NCBI GenBank assembly: GCA_965215705.1
Contig: CBDCEE010000003.1
Span: 62,001 to 126,000, forward strand
DNA: 64,000 bases
Source: JAAXPZ01 sp965215705
GTDB lineage: Bacteria > Campylobacterota > Campylobacteria > Campylobacterales > Sulfurovaceae
Reading direction: 5' to 3'
The translations under genes and the position numbers were made by a program. The first letter of the stretch is position 1; every line of letters starts with the position of its first letter. This document shows, in pieces, positions 42,893 to 51,180 of the stretch. The notes under the pieces were generated by a model. It did no database searches, was not told the DNA's origin, and was given only the letters and a program-made list of their open reading frames with translations.

Positions 42893-43612
42893 TTAGAGTA
42901 GTTCAGGTCGATACTCAAAATGCATCGTATCATAGTGGTACCACTTTCCACCCCAGATGAAGCCGTATTTTTCAAATATTTTAACGATCTGCAAGGGGAT
43001 CTGATTACGGTACTTGTACCCGCCTTTGCTCCATCGCCAGTAGGCAGAGTATTTGACTCGGATATCGATGGCTGCACCAAAGGAGTGGACAGAGAGGCGA
43101 TTGGTACCTGCGATCTTTCGCCATTTGAAGCCACCACCTATAGGTGTGAGGTACTTTTTGAGTTTGGGGTATTTGGCAAGGGCTTTGGCTACTTTCTGGA
43201 GCTGTTTATGTACGTTGTTGACAGTGGTGACCTGTATGCGTTGCCCAAACCAGTGGATAGTAGTGAGGTGCTTTTTGACCGCTGAAGCAGAATTACCATA
43301 CATCTTGCGAAAGAACATGTCATTGCGGTATCTACCCGGGTCATAGTTTTTAGGTGGTTTGCTGTATCTGCCATTTCTATAGGAGTGGGTGAACATATCT
43401 TCGATATCTGCTTGTGTAAGTATTTTCTCAAAAGTCTCTTTTTTGCCATCATCATAGAGCATACTTGAACCGTCACGCCAGAGGATCTTGTTGTTTTTGC
43501 AGGTGGTGATCTGTGAATAGGTTCTGACCAGTTTTTGGGCATGGCTATCGCATTTTGCCTGTAATAATGTAGCAGAGAGTATGAGGGATAAAGCTATCAA
43601 AAACCTATGCAT
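42893..43612 (-). CDS. M15-family peptidase, secreted (D-Ala-D-Ala carboxypeptidase-like)
   Basis: About 239 residues from MHRFLIALSL, with a Sec signal peptide to about QAKC. The zinc-peptidase core has SVHSFGAAIDIRV (His and Asp ligands) and WYHYDTMHFEYRPEL (catalytic Glu/His region), as in the M15 group that trims peptidoglycan. The Met at 43612 gives a proper signal peptide, so I prefer it to 43633. It probably acts on cell-wall peptides. Confidence 0.82.
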   Translation of the reverse strand: MHRFLIALSLILSATLLQAKCDSHAQKLVRTYSQITTCKNNKILWRDGSSMLYDDGKKETFEKILTQADIEDMFTHSYRNGRYSKPPKNYDPGRYRNDMFFRKMYGNSASAVKKHLTTIHWFGQRIQVTTVNNVHKQLQKVAKALAKYPKLKKYLTPIGGGFKWRKIAGTNRLSVHSFGAAIDIRVKYSAYWRWSKGGYKYRNQIPLQIVKIFEKYGFIWGGKWYHYDTMHFEYRPELL

Positions 43613-43704
43613 GGTATTCCTTTTTATATACATAATTCAGGATTATAGCATAGTTTCAGCTATGATTTGAGATAATGATAGCACTTTAAAGGAGAGCTCA
43701 ACAG

Positions 43705-44004
43705 ATGGATATCAAAAAATGCAATTCACTCGAAGAGACGAGAACAGAGATAGATAAACTGGATGACCAGATCGTAGAACTCATCGCTGCTAGAAATGCC
43801 TATGTCAAGCAACTGGCACATTTCAAAAACAGTGTGGAAGAGATCAAGGCAGAAGACCGCATCACCGATGTTATCAGTCGTGTCAGATCCAAAGCGATAG
43901 AGTTTGATCTATCACCCAACCTGATCAATGAGCTCTTTATCCGTATGATAGATGATATGGTTGACAGCGAAGTGGCAGAGTTTAAAAATGCCAAGAATTT
44001 CTGA
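43705..44004 (+). CDS. Chorismate mutase, AroQ type
   Basis: 99 residues, all helical. LEETRTEIDKLDDQIVELIAARNAYVKQLAHFK carries the helix 1 active-site Arg and the Arg/Lys pair; the later FIRMIDDMVDSE completes the AroQ fold. It converts chorismate to prephenate for Phe/Tyr synthesis. It stands alone with a hairpin behind it. A salicylate-type (PchB) lyase is a less likely alternative. Confidence 0.85.
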   Translation: MDIKKCNSLEETRTEIDKLDDQIVELIAARNAYVKQLAHFKNSVEEIKAEDRITDVISRVRSKAIEFDLSPNLINELFIRMIDDMVDSEVAEFKNAKNF

Positions 44005-44049
44005 TTTATCTCATCAATAAAAATTAATACCATACTAAATACCTCCTGT

Positions 44050-44069
44050 TTAGCCTTTTTTGGCTAAAA
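44050..44069 (+). terminator. Hairpin after the chorismate mutase gene
   Basis: TTTAGCC, TTTTTT loop, GGCTAAA: a 7-bp stem ending a few bases before the suf promoter -35 box. It has no U-run after it, but its loop is all T. Confidence 0.5.
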
Positions 44070-44073
44070 TCCC

Positions 44074-44102
44074 TTGACAATAATAGTCTTTTGTGTTATA
44101 AA
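44074..44102 (+). promoter_or_regulatory. Sigma70 promoter of the suf operon
   Basis: TTGACA (44074-44079), 17-bp spacer, TATAAA (44097-44102). Near-consensus boxes with ideal spacing. It predicts a start near 44109 and a leader of about 170 nt before sufB. Confidence 0.75.
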
Positions 44103-44108
44103 GGACAA

Positions 44109-44275
44109 AATAACTCCGAATTAAGTTTTCTCTGTGAAACCCACACTTTGAGATAGATACTCTGGCAGTCGTGAACGCAAGCGCCCTTTTCAGGGGTGAG
44201 GCACTCCTTTGTCGCATCTATCTCTAAGTATTCCTTTTCTGGGGATTGGAAAAACTTAGTGAGCAAGAATAAGGA
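44109..44275 (+). promoter_or_regulatory. Structured suf leader RNA (possible cis-regulatory RNA)
   Basis: The leader has a small TGTG/CACA hairpin near 44132-44145, then a long stem: CTT-T-GAGATAGAT (44146-44158) against ATCTATCTC-T-AAG (44216-44228), 12 pairs around one mismatch. It encloses about 57 nt with further pairing (GCGCCCTTTTCAGGGG). No known riboswitch consensus is recognised. The stem and the strong promoter suggest regulation of sufBCDE by RNA structure, for example by iron, Fe-S status or an effector. Confidence 0.5.
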
Positions 44276-44281
44276 ATAGCA

Positions 44282-45712
44282 ATGCCCCAACAAGAGCTAG
44301 ACAAAGCAGTCTCAGGCGAATACGCACTGGGATTTGAGATCGATATCGAGCAGGATACCGTCCCTCCAGGTCTCGATGAAAATACTATTAAGTTCATCTC
44401 TGCCAAAAAAGACGAACCTGAATGGATGCTGGAACTGCGTCTCAAAGCATTTGAGAAATGGAAGAAGATGGTGGAACCTACCTGGGGACATCTGGAGTAT
44501 GAGCCGATAGATTATCAGTCTATCTCGTACTTCTCTGCACCCAAGCAAGCCCCAGACAGCCTCGATGAGGTCGATCCTAAGATCCTCGAAGCCTATAAGA
44601 AGCTAGGTATTCCACTAGAAGAGCAGAAGCAGCTCCAAGGTATCGCAGTAGATGCAGTCATCGACTCTGTCTCAGTGAAAACCACCTATAGTGAAGAGCT
44701 GGAGAAGCATGGCGTGATCTTCTGCTCTATCTCTGATGCGATCCGTGACTATCCAGAGCTGGTCAAAAAGTATATGTACTCAGTGGTACCCGTGACGGAC
44801 AACTTTTTCGCAGCACTCAACTCCGCGGTCTTTACCGATGGGACATTTGTCTACATCCCCAAGGGTGTACGCTGTCCGATGGAGCTGAGCACATACTTCC
44901 GTATCAATGCACTGAACACTGGGCAGTTTGAGCGTACCATCGTCGTCGCAGACGAGGGTAGCTATGTAAGTTACAACGAGGGTTGTTCCGCACCTACGCG
45001 AGATGAGAACCAACTTCATGCAGCTGTCGTAGAGCTCATCGCTCTCAAAGATGCGGAGATCAAATACTCCACGATCCAGAACTGGTACCCCGGTGATGAG
45101 AACGGCAAGGGTGGTATCTACAACTTCGTGACCAAGCGAGGCATCTGTGAAGAGAATGCCAAGATCAGCTGGACACAGGTCGAGACAGGCTCTGCGATCA
45201 CATGGAAGTATCCTAGCTGTATCCTAAAGGGTGACAACTCTGTCGGAGAGTTCTACTCTGTAGCCGTCACCACACTGGCACAGCAGGCGGATACAGGGAC
45301 AAAAATGATCCATATCGGTAAAAACACCAAATCCACTATCATCTCCAAAGGGATCTCTGCCATGAAAGGGCAGAACACCTATAGAGGTCTGGTCAAGATG
45401 GGTGCAGGAGCCACGGGAGCGAGAAACTACTCTGAGTGTGACTCGCTGCTGATCGGTGATCGATGTGGTGCACATACTTTTCCCTACCTAGAGTCCAAAG
45501 ACTCAGTAGGTCAGGTGGAGCATGAGGCGACCACCTCCAAGATCTCTGATGAGCAACTGTTCTATCTGAGACAGAGAGGGATCAATGAAGAGGATGCAGT
45601 CTCCATGATCGTACATGGATTCTGTAAAGATGTATTTAAGATGCTCCCGATGGAGTATGCTGTAGAGGCAAAAGCACTATTGAATTTGACACTAGAAGGA
45701 AGCGTAGGATGA
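44282..45712 (+). CDS. sufB: SufB, Fe-S cluster scaffold subunit
   Basis: 476 residues, normal length. SufB and SufD form the scaffold on which SufC hydrolyses ATP to assemble Fe-S clusters. Family parts seen are KSTIISKGISAMKGQNTYRG, the conserved Cys in ARNYSECDSLLIG, VGQVEHEATTSKISDEQLFY and MLPMEYAVEAKALLNL. AAGGAA lies before ATG. It is followed without gap by sufC. Confidence 0.97.
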   Translation: MPQQELDKAVSGEYALGFEIDIEQDTVPPGLDENTIKFISAKKDEPEWMLELRLKAFEKWKKMVEPTWGHLEYEPIDYQSISYFSAPKQAPDSLDEVDPKILEAYKKLGIPLEEQKQLQGIAVDAVIDSVSVKTTYSEELEKHGVIFCSISDAIRDYPELVKKYMYSVVPVTDNFFAALNSAVFTDGTFVYIPKGVRCPMELSTYFRINALNTGQFERTIVVADEGSYVSYNEGCSAPTRDENQLHAAVVELIALKDAEIKYSTIQNWYPGDENGKGGIYNFVTKRGICEENAKISWTQVETGSAITWKYPSCILKGDNSVGEFYSVAVTTLAQQADTGTKMIHIGKNTKSTIISKGISAMKGQNTYRGLVKMGAGATGARNYSECDSLLIGDRCGAHTFPYLESKDSVGQVEHEATTSKISDEQLFYLRQRGINEEDAVSMIVHGFCKDVFKMLPMEYAVEAKALLNLTLEGSVG

Positions 45713-46461
45713 GTAATATGATGGAAATAAAAGATCTCCAGGCAAAGATCGGAGACAAGAAGATACTAAATGGTCTGAACCTCACACTGGAAAAAGGCAA
45801 AGTACATGCGATCATGGGCCCAAACGGTGCAGGAAAGTCAACCCTTTCCAAGGCGATCGTAGGACACTATGATATTGAAGTACTCGGTGGGGAGATCCTC
45901 TACAAGGGGGTGAATATCATCGAGAAAGAGCCAGAAGAGAGAGCACTGGATGGTATATTCCTGAGCTTTCAGCATCCAGTAGAGGTAGCAGGGGTCAACA
46001 ATGCCTACTTCCTCAGAACGGCTGTCAATGCCAAACGTCGTCACGAGGGTAAAGATGAGCTCAATGCTGCTGAGTTCCTCCGTGAGATGAAAAAGCAGGT
46101 TGAAACACTCGGTATGAAACCAGACATGATCAGCCGATCACTCAACGAGGGCTTCTCAGGTGGTGAGAAAAAGCGTAATGAGATCCTGCAGATGCAGATG
46201 CTCTCTCCTGATATGATCGTGCTCGATGAGATCGACTCAGGGTTGGATATCGATGCACTTAGAGCTGTATCAGAAGGGATCAACAGTATGAAAGATGGGG
46301 AGCGTAGCTTCCTTGTGATCACCCACTATAGCCGCATCCTAGACTATATCAAGCCAGACTATATCCATGTCCTCAAAGACGGCAAGATCGTCCATACAGG
46401 TGGCCCTGAGCTGGTCGCACAACTTGAAGAAGAGGGCTATGAATCTCTAGGAGAGGCGTAA
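45709..46461 (+). CDS. sufC: SufC, Fe-S assembly ATPase
   Basis: 250 residues. Walker A GPNGAGKST (about 36-44), signature NEGFSGGEKKRNEILQM (the SufC-type Glu-Lys variant), Walker B MIVLDEIDSGLDIDAL, and H-loop VITHYSRIL. It overlaps sufB by 4 bp and sufD by 1 bp. ATG at 45709 gives MSNMMEIKD. Confidence 0.97.
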   Translation: MSNMMEIKDLQAKIGDKKILNGLNLTLEKGKVHAIMGPNGAGKSTLSKAIVGHYDIEVLGGEILYKGVNIIEKEPEERALDGIFLSFQHPVEVAGVNNAYFLRTAVNAKRRHEGKDELNAAEFLREMKKQVETLGMKPDMISRSLNEGFSGGEKKRNEILQMQMLSPDMIVLDEIDSGLDIDALRAVSEGINSMKDGERSFLVITHYSRILDYIKPDYIHVLKDGKIVHTGGPELVAQLEEEGYESLGEA

Positions 46462-47705
46462 TGAAACTAAAAGATCTAAAAAACAGCACTGCCTCTGAGC
46501 TGATAGAAGCTTTTGGTACAGGTACTTCGGCTTCTCAGAATGCTGATGCATTGGCGGTATTGGGATTGCCCAATAAAAAGCAGGAGGAGTATCGCTACGC
46601 AGATATCGAAACGATACTCAACCTGGAACTCACAAAGAGCAGACAGCAGCGACCAGCAGAGATACTCCCTGCAGTACAGCTGGTGATCACTGATGGTGTG
46701 ATTACCCATGCCCCTGCAGATATCAAGCTAGGCTTTAGCCAGTCGATTCCTTGTGATAAGCGTCATTTTGACCCACTCTACCATCTGGGTCATGTAGCCA
46801 GTCAGGGTGTATGGGAGATCGAACTCTCAGGAGAGGTCAATCTCCATATCATCCATCGCGTTACACAGCCGGCTGCCTTGATCCCGTATCGTATAGCGGT
46901 GCATGTGACTCCCAATAGTCAGGCTTCAGTCTACGAGCAGTTTGTGGATGCAGGCGCAGCAGAGAGTTTGGTACTCTATGGCTATGACCTGTTCGTCAGT
47001 AGAGATGCCACACTCAAAATGGTCAAGAACCAGACACTACATACCGGTAGCTATCATGCAGTAGCATCGCATCGCTGTGAAGTGGGAACCAATGCCACAC
47101 TGGATATCGCGACCTTTGATTTTGGTTCTGCTTCTGCACTGCAGTTGATGCAGATCGCTTTGGGTGAGCGCGCGCATGTCGAGGCTTCTCACTTGCTTTA
47201 TGCCAGTGGAGCTGCCAAGCGTGGTACAGTATCCAAGATCCTCCATATCGGTGAGGGATCGACGAGTAACCAGCAGGCAAAAAGTATTTTGGGTGACTCT
47301 GCCAGAGGGATCTTTGATGCCCTGATCAAAGTGGAGCACTCTGCCAAGTACACCAAAGCCCACCAAAATTCCAAAGCGATCCTGCTAGAGACGGGTGCCT
47401 ATATGGCGAGCAAACCGCAGCTGGAGATCTATATCGATGAGCTGGAAGCGAGTCATGGATCGACCACTGGACAGCTCGATGGCAAGCAGCTCTTCTATCT
47501 ACAGTCTCGTGGTATCTCTGCGGTAGAGGCGAAGCGTATGCTGATCCAAGCCTTTGCCAATGAGCTGATCGATGCAGTGGATGGTGAGATGATCCGCGAG
47601 ATACTGCATCGTGATTTTGATGAAGCATTTTATGGACAGACGCGTGTCGAGTGTATCGAGACCTGTCACGGCTGTGAAGAAGCCGTACTAAACGAAGGAG
47701 TCTAA
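46461..47705 (+). CDS. sufD: SufD, Fe-S assembly scaffold
   Basis: 414 residues of the SufB/D fold. The signature SHGSTTGQLDGKQLFYLQSRG region contains the His that helps form clusters in E. coli SufD. The N-terminal part is less conserved. The C-terminal CIETCHGCEEAV has three Cys, which is unusual and could be a metal site. Confidence 0.93.
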   Translation: MKLKDLKNSTASELIEAFGTGTSASQNADALAVLGLPNKKQEEYRYADIETILNLELTKSRQQRPAEILPAVQLVITDGVITHAPADIKLGFSQSIPCDKRHFDPLYHLGHVASQGVWEIELSGEVNLHIIHRVTQPAALIPYRIAVHVTPNSQASVYEQFVDAGAAESLVLYGYDLFVSRDATLKMVKNQTLHTGSYHAVASHRCEVGTNATLDIATFDFGSASALQLMQIALGERAHVEASHLLYASGAAKRGTVSKILHIGEGSTSNQQAKSILGDSARGIFDALIKVEHSAKYTKAHQNSKAILLETGAYMASKPQLEIYIDELEASHGSTTGQLDGKQLFYLQSRGISAVEAKRMLIQAFANELIDAVDGEMIREILHRDFDEAFYGQTRVECIETCHGCEEAVLNEGV

Positions 47706-47706
47706 T

Positions 47707-48123
47707 ATGACAATCCAAGAGAGAGTAGATGAGTTCAAGAATGATTTTGATCTGTTTGATGACCCCAATGACAAACTGGAGTATATCTTTGATCTGGGTA
47801 AAGCACATGAAGGTCTAGAGGCCTCAGAGCGTACTGAGGCGAACCGTATCGTAGGCTGTGCCTCCGATGCGTGGTTGGTCTGTGAGTGCAACCATGATGT
47901 GGTGCATTTCAGAGGTGAGGGTACGAGTGAGATGGCTAAAGGCATGATGATGATGCTTTTGAGTATCTTTGGTGAGCGTACTGCCGATGAGATCCTCTCC
48001 TTCGATCCTGCCTATCTCCAGAGCATGGGGATCGTAGAGCTCCTCTCCCCTGTGAGACAGCAGAGTCTAGAAGCATTTCTAGGCAAAGTCTACGGATACG
48101 CACAAGCGTGTAAGGAAGCATAG
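47707..48123 (+). CDS. sufE: SufE, sulfur-transfer protein
   Basis: 138 residues. The catalytic Cys is at 51 in NRIVGCASDAWLV, and the LLSPVRQQSLEAFLGKVYGY end is typical. SufE accepts sulfur from a cysteine desulfurase. No sufS is seen in this window, so sulfur must come from an enzyme encoded elsewhere. Two bases after the sufD stop. Confidence 0.93.
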   Translation: MTIQERVDEFKNDFDLFDDPNDKLEYIFDLGKAHEGLEASERTEANRIVGCASDAWLVCECNHDVVHFRGEGTSEMAKGMMMMLLSIFGERTADEILSFDPAYLQSMGIVELLSPVRQQSLEAFLGKVYGYAQACKEA

Positions 48124-48144
48124 CTTCTTGTGTATTGGTAATTT

Positions 48145-48161
48145 GACGAACCAAGTTCGTC
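48145..48161. other. Perfect 7-bp hairpin in the sufE-DUF59 gap
   Basis: GACGAAC, CAA loop, GTTCGTC. It lies among repeats of ATTGGT, 22 bp after sufE, with no U-run. It may attenuate transcription into the DUF59 gene or mark a small repeat element. Confidence 0.45.
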
Positions 48162-48192
48162 GTTATTGGTATATTGGTTAAAACATAATCCC

Positions 48193-48213
48193 GTAGGATG
48201 CGTACCATGCACC
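48193..48213 (+). repeat. Palindromic GTAGGGTGC-type repeat, copy 2
   Basis: GTAGGATGCGTACCATGCACC, agreeing with the copy at 11087-11107 (read on the minus strand) at about 17 of 21 positions. It forms an imperfect hairpin. It lies between sufE and the DUF59 gene. Confidence 0.5.
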
Positions 48214-48278
48214 CTCTTGGCAATTCAAATCAGATACAAACCATCGCCGAAAGGCTCATAGATACAAGGATATAATAC

Positions 48279-48668
48279 ATGGCAGAACAAACCCTCCAAG
48301 AAAAAATGCAAGCCCAAAAAGAGGCATTTTTAGCATCACAACCCAGTGACAAAGAGATGGAAGCCCTCGTCGTAGAGCATCTCAAACAGATTTATGATCC
48401 AGAGCTGCCTGTAGATATCTATAACCTAGGTCTCATCTACGAGGTCAACTGCCATACAGACGAAGTCAGTGGCATGAAAAAGTGTAAGATCATCATGACA
48501 CTCACCTCTGCGACCTGCTCGATGTCTGATGTGATCGTCGATCTCGTTAGATCCATCGCAAACCGCCAAGAGGGGCTGGAAGAGGTCGATGTAGAGATCG
48601 TCTTTGATCCGCCATGGTCTCAGGAGAGTATGACGGATGAAGCGAAGTTGGCTATGGGGTTGTTGTAG
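48279..48668 (+). CDS. DUF59/MIP18-family Fe-S assembly factor (SufT-like)
   Basis: 129 residues. The core has YDPELPVDIYNLGLIYEV, MTLTSATCSMSDVIVDLV (conserved Cys) and VDVEIVFDPPWSQESMTDEAK, all typical of DUF59 proteins that help mature Fe-S proteins. The N-terminal helix (about 1-35) is extra. It is downstream of sufBCDE in the same direction, separated by 155 bp with a hairpin and a palindromic repeat. SufT in other bacteria has the same role. Confidence 0.9.
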   Translation: MAEQTLQEKMQAQKEAFLASQPSDKEMEALVVEHLKQIYDPELPVDIYNLGLIYEVNCHTDEVSGMKKCKIIMTLTSATCSMSDVIVDLVRSIANRQEGLEEVDVEIVFDPPWSQESMTDEAKLAMGLL

Positions 48669-48686
48669 GGTATAGAGTCAGAGTTA

Positions 48687-49298
48687 TTATTTGTTTGCTG
48701 TTGCGAGACCAACACCAAAAAGCATAAATGTTCCTCCACCTGCACGATTAACAATACGACCACCTTTTGGTGATGAGAGCCAATTTCTGGCTTTCTTTGC
48801 TAAGTGAGCATACATAAAGTGAATTATTAAAACAAGACTACTATATGTAATAACTAACAATACAAATTGCCCAATAAAGTCAGATGAATAATTAATAAAT
48901 TGTGGAAAAATTGACATAAAAAAGAATACTGCTTTTGGGTTTGTGATTTGTAAAGTAATACCTTCTATAAATTGTGTTTTTACATTTTTTGTTGTATTGT
49001 TTTCAGTAGTCATTTCTGGAGTTTCAGAGTTCCATAATCTAATACCTAAGTATATTAAATATATTGCTCCTATATATTTCATTATTGTGAATGCAACAGT
49101 TGACGTTGCCAATATAACCCCAACACTAGTTGCAGATACTCCTGCAACTATGAATGTTCCAAAAGCAATTCCAAATATGCCACCAACAGCACCTTCTACT
49201 CCATATCTAATGGAATTTGTTAATGTTAACAATACGCCTGGCCCTGGACTTAAAATTGTTGCGATTGCTATAACTGAGAATAGTAAATAACCATCCAT
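48687..49298 (-). CDS. LysE-family exporter, AT-rich
   Basis: About 203 residues and six helices from MDGYLLFSVIA. The SPGPGVLLTLTNS motif (about 17-29) and ITNPKAVFFFMS mark the family. The start at 48298+1000 (49298) is 8 nt after AGGAG; longer frames read into the non-coding region. The gene is far more AT-rich than its neighbours, suggesting transfer. Substrate unknown. It ends just after the DUF59 gene, in the opposite direction. Confidence 0.85.
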   Translation of the reverse strand: MDGYLLFSVIAIATILSPGPGVLLTLTNSIRYGVEGAVGGIFGIAFGTFIVAGVSATSVGVILATSTVAFTIMKYIGAIYLIYLGIRLWNSETPEMTTENNTTKNVKTQFIEGITLQITNPKAVFFFMSIFPQFINYSSDFIGQFVLLVITYSSLVLIIHFMYAHLAKKARNWLSSPKGGRIVNRAGGGTFMLFGVGLATANK

Positions 49299-49389
49299 GT
49301 TCATTTCTCCTTTCATTGTATTCCAAATATTATGATTGGAAATACCTAAATGATATTGTAACATACTAAAAGTAATTTTATAGTTTCAA

Positions 49390-49971
49390 CTAAAAAACAC
49401 TCCTAATCTTCCCAACAAAAGCCCCCACCTTCTCCTCAGTTAGCTTCTCGCTCTCATACAAAGAAAGCATCTGAAAATCACATTTTTTCGTACATGCTCC
49501 GAGTATGCCATACTTCAAGACACGCTTCACTGGTTTTCGCATCACAAAGAAGTCCACCCACCAAGGTGCCCCGAGTGTCGTCACTACCTTGACTTCTCTC
49601 AGCCCCAGTAGACAGGGTGTGATCGCTCCTAGGTCTGAGGCATGATCATAGGCATAGCTGGGTGCCCAGACTCTGTCAAACCAGCCTTTGAGTATAGCAG
49701 GGAAGCTAAACCACCACGTAGGAAATACCAGTACCAGTGACTCTGCCTCTTGGAGCTGTGCGATGTCATCGTGTAGCTGTGATACATCAAACTGCGCGTC
49801 ATAGTAGCTACTTCGCTCCGCTACAGTGAGCAGGGGATTGAAGCCCTCTTTGTAGAGGTATTTGACAGTGACTTGGTAGCCTTTGTCTCTCATATGCTGG
49901 ATCGTCTCTTTGGCTAGATGTTGACAGAGACTATCTTCAAGTGGATGAGCTATGACTACTAGACATTTCAT
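49390..49971 (-). CDS. NAD(P)H-quinone reductase-like flavoprotein (KefF/MdaB type)
   Basis: 193 residues with the flavodoxin-like NQO fold: VVIAHPLEDSLCQHLAKE at the start, AESLVLVFPTWWFSFPAILKGWFDRVW, then VVTTLGAPWW. The FMN-binding and quinone-site features match the KefF/MdaB/NQO1 group. It probably reduces quinones with NAD(P)H to avoid semiquinones; the exact substrate is not known. AGGAG-like sequence precedes ATG on the minus strand. Confidence 0.85.
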   Translation of the reverse strand: MKCLVVIAHPLEDSLCQHLAKETIQHMRDKGYQVTVKYLYKEGFNPLLTVAERSSYYDAQFDVSQLHDDIAQLQEAESLVLVFPTWWFSFPAILKGWFDRVWAPSYAYDHASDLGAITPCLLGLREVKVVTTLGAPWWVDFFVMRKPVKRVLKYGILGACTKKCDFQMLSLYESEKLTEEKVGAFVGKIRSVF

Positions 49972-50177
49972 GGGTATGCTCCTTTCAAATCTAAATCTTT
50001 TTTAAAAAATCCCCATCTACGATTAACAGCGTCACTCCATCCTCTGTCGCGGAGCGGTGTGCGCTCATATCGTCTGAAAAGAGATATTTTTATCTAAAAC
50101 TATCTCTGTAAGTATGTGTATAGTATAGCCTTGTTCCCTATTTGAACACTTTACACACAAATAGATGCAAAATAGGT

Positions 50178-50191
50178 TATAATGTTATAAT
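50178..50191 (+). promoter_or_regulatory. Two overlapping TATAAT boxes before the Usp gene
   Basis: TATAAT at 50178-50183 and again at 50186-50191, about 40 bp before the Usp start. No good -35 box is at standard distance; TTTACA at 50150 is too far. Only the -10 boxes are convincing. Confidence 0.4.
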
Positions 50192-50226
50192 TAGTTCAAG
50201 TAAATCATAGCATAAAGGAGATGATG

Positions 50227-51087
50227 ATGCAACCTAAAAAGATATTTTTCCCGATAGGAGAGGGTGAGGAGTTGGAGGAGCGGATACGGGGTGCGTTGCT
50301 TGTCTCCAAATACTTTGATACACACTTGGAGATCTTGGGTTCAGGTGCTACCATGGATATCGATCAGTTCATCAAAAATGAAGTGGCACAGCTCAGCAAC
50401 GAGTTTAAAGATGAGCTGCTTGATGGACTTGAGACACTGAAGAAAGAGCGTACTTCCCGAGAAGCAGTGATCTTTGATCGGGCTTGTAGAGAGTTGGATG
50501 TGACGGTCAGTGATACGCCGATAGAGGGCAAAGTAACGGCACACAGAGTGGTCAAGCATGGCAAGCGGAGCGATCTGGTCTGTCAGCAGTCCAAATTCTG
50601 TGATATAGTCATCGCAGCTACTCCACCTGATGGCTCATCAGCAGCGACCTTTGAAGCATCGGTGGTCTGTAGTGGAAAGCCGGTACTGGTGATCCCACGG
50701 GTCATGACCGAGCTCAAGATGGAGAAGATACTGATAGGCTGGAACAACACCCCAGAAGCGTCACGTGCCATCTCTGAGGCGATCCCACTGCTCAAAAAAG
50801 CCAAAGAGGTCAAGATCGTATCGACCAAAAGCTATACACATGAGGACCTCTCTGATATCGCAGATCTCAAAGCCTATCTGGCACTACATGGGATCGAGGC
50901 TGTGTTTGAACTGATCAAGACGACATTTATCCCCGGAGAAGCACTACTCAACAGTGCCAAAGCAGGAGGCTATGATCTGATCGTAGCAGGAGCCTATGGT
51001 CGAAAAGGGCTCAAAGAGATGATGCTGGGCGGTTCTGCGGCGTATCTTCTCAAACATACTACGATACCGACTTTGGTATCGCATTAA
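50227..51087 (+). CDS. Tandem universal stress protein
   Basis: About 286 residues made of two UspA-like domains (about 1-145 and 160-286). The second domain ends G-x2-G-x9-G-(S/T)-like in GAYGRKGLKEMMLGGSAAYL, the ATP-binding pattern; the first is degenerate. It is a cytosolic stress protein. Three ATG codons follow directly after AAAGGAG; the third (50227) has ideal 6-nt spacing. A hairpin terminator follows. Confidence 0.85.
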   Translation: MQPKKIFFPIGEGEELEERIRGALLVSKYFDTHLEILGSGATMDIDQFIKNEVAQLSNEFKDELLDGLETLKKERTSREAVIFDRACRELDVTVSDTPIEGKVTAHRVVKHGKRSDLVCQQSKFCDIVIAATPPDGSSAATFEASVVCSGKPVLVIPRVMTELKMEKILIGWNNTPEASRAISEAIPLLKKAKEVKIVSTKSYTHEDLSDIADLKAYLALHGIEAVFELIKTTFIPGEALLNSAKAGGYDLIVAGAYGRKGLKEMMLGGSAAYLLKHTTIPTLVSH

Positions 51088-51104
51088 TCCAAAGCTTTTG
51101 ATGC

Positions 51105-51125
51105 GGGGGTATGCTTATAACCCCC
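51105..51125 (+). terminator. Terminator after the Usp gene
   Basis: GGGGGTAT, GCTT loop, ATA-A-CCCCC: an 8-bp stem with one bulged A, followed by ATTTACTAACTTTT. It separates Usp from glyS. Confidence 0.65.
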
Positions 51126-51180
51126 CATTTACTAACTTTTAGATAAAATCACAGCATACTTAAGTGACAGGACTATCTAA

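Noticed and set aside
43640..43700. Possible tRNA or small RNA in short gaps
   Set aside because: No cloverleaf or CCA end was found in any gap; only promoters and hairpins are visible.
44096..44293. 65-residue Cys-containing minus-strand frame before sufB
   Set aside because: It overlaps the sufB start and promoter, has no ribosome-binding site, and the long stem explains the sequence better.
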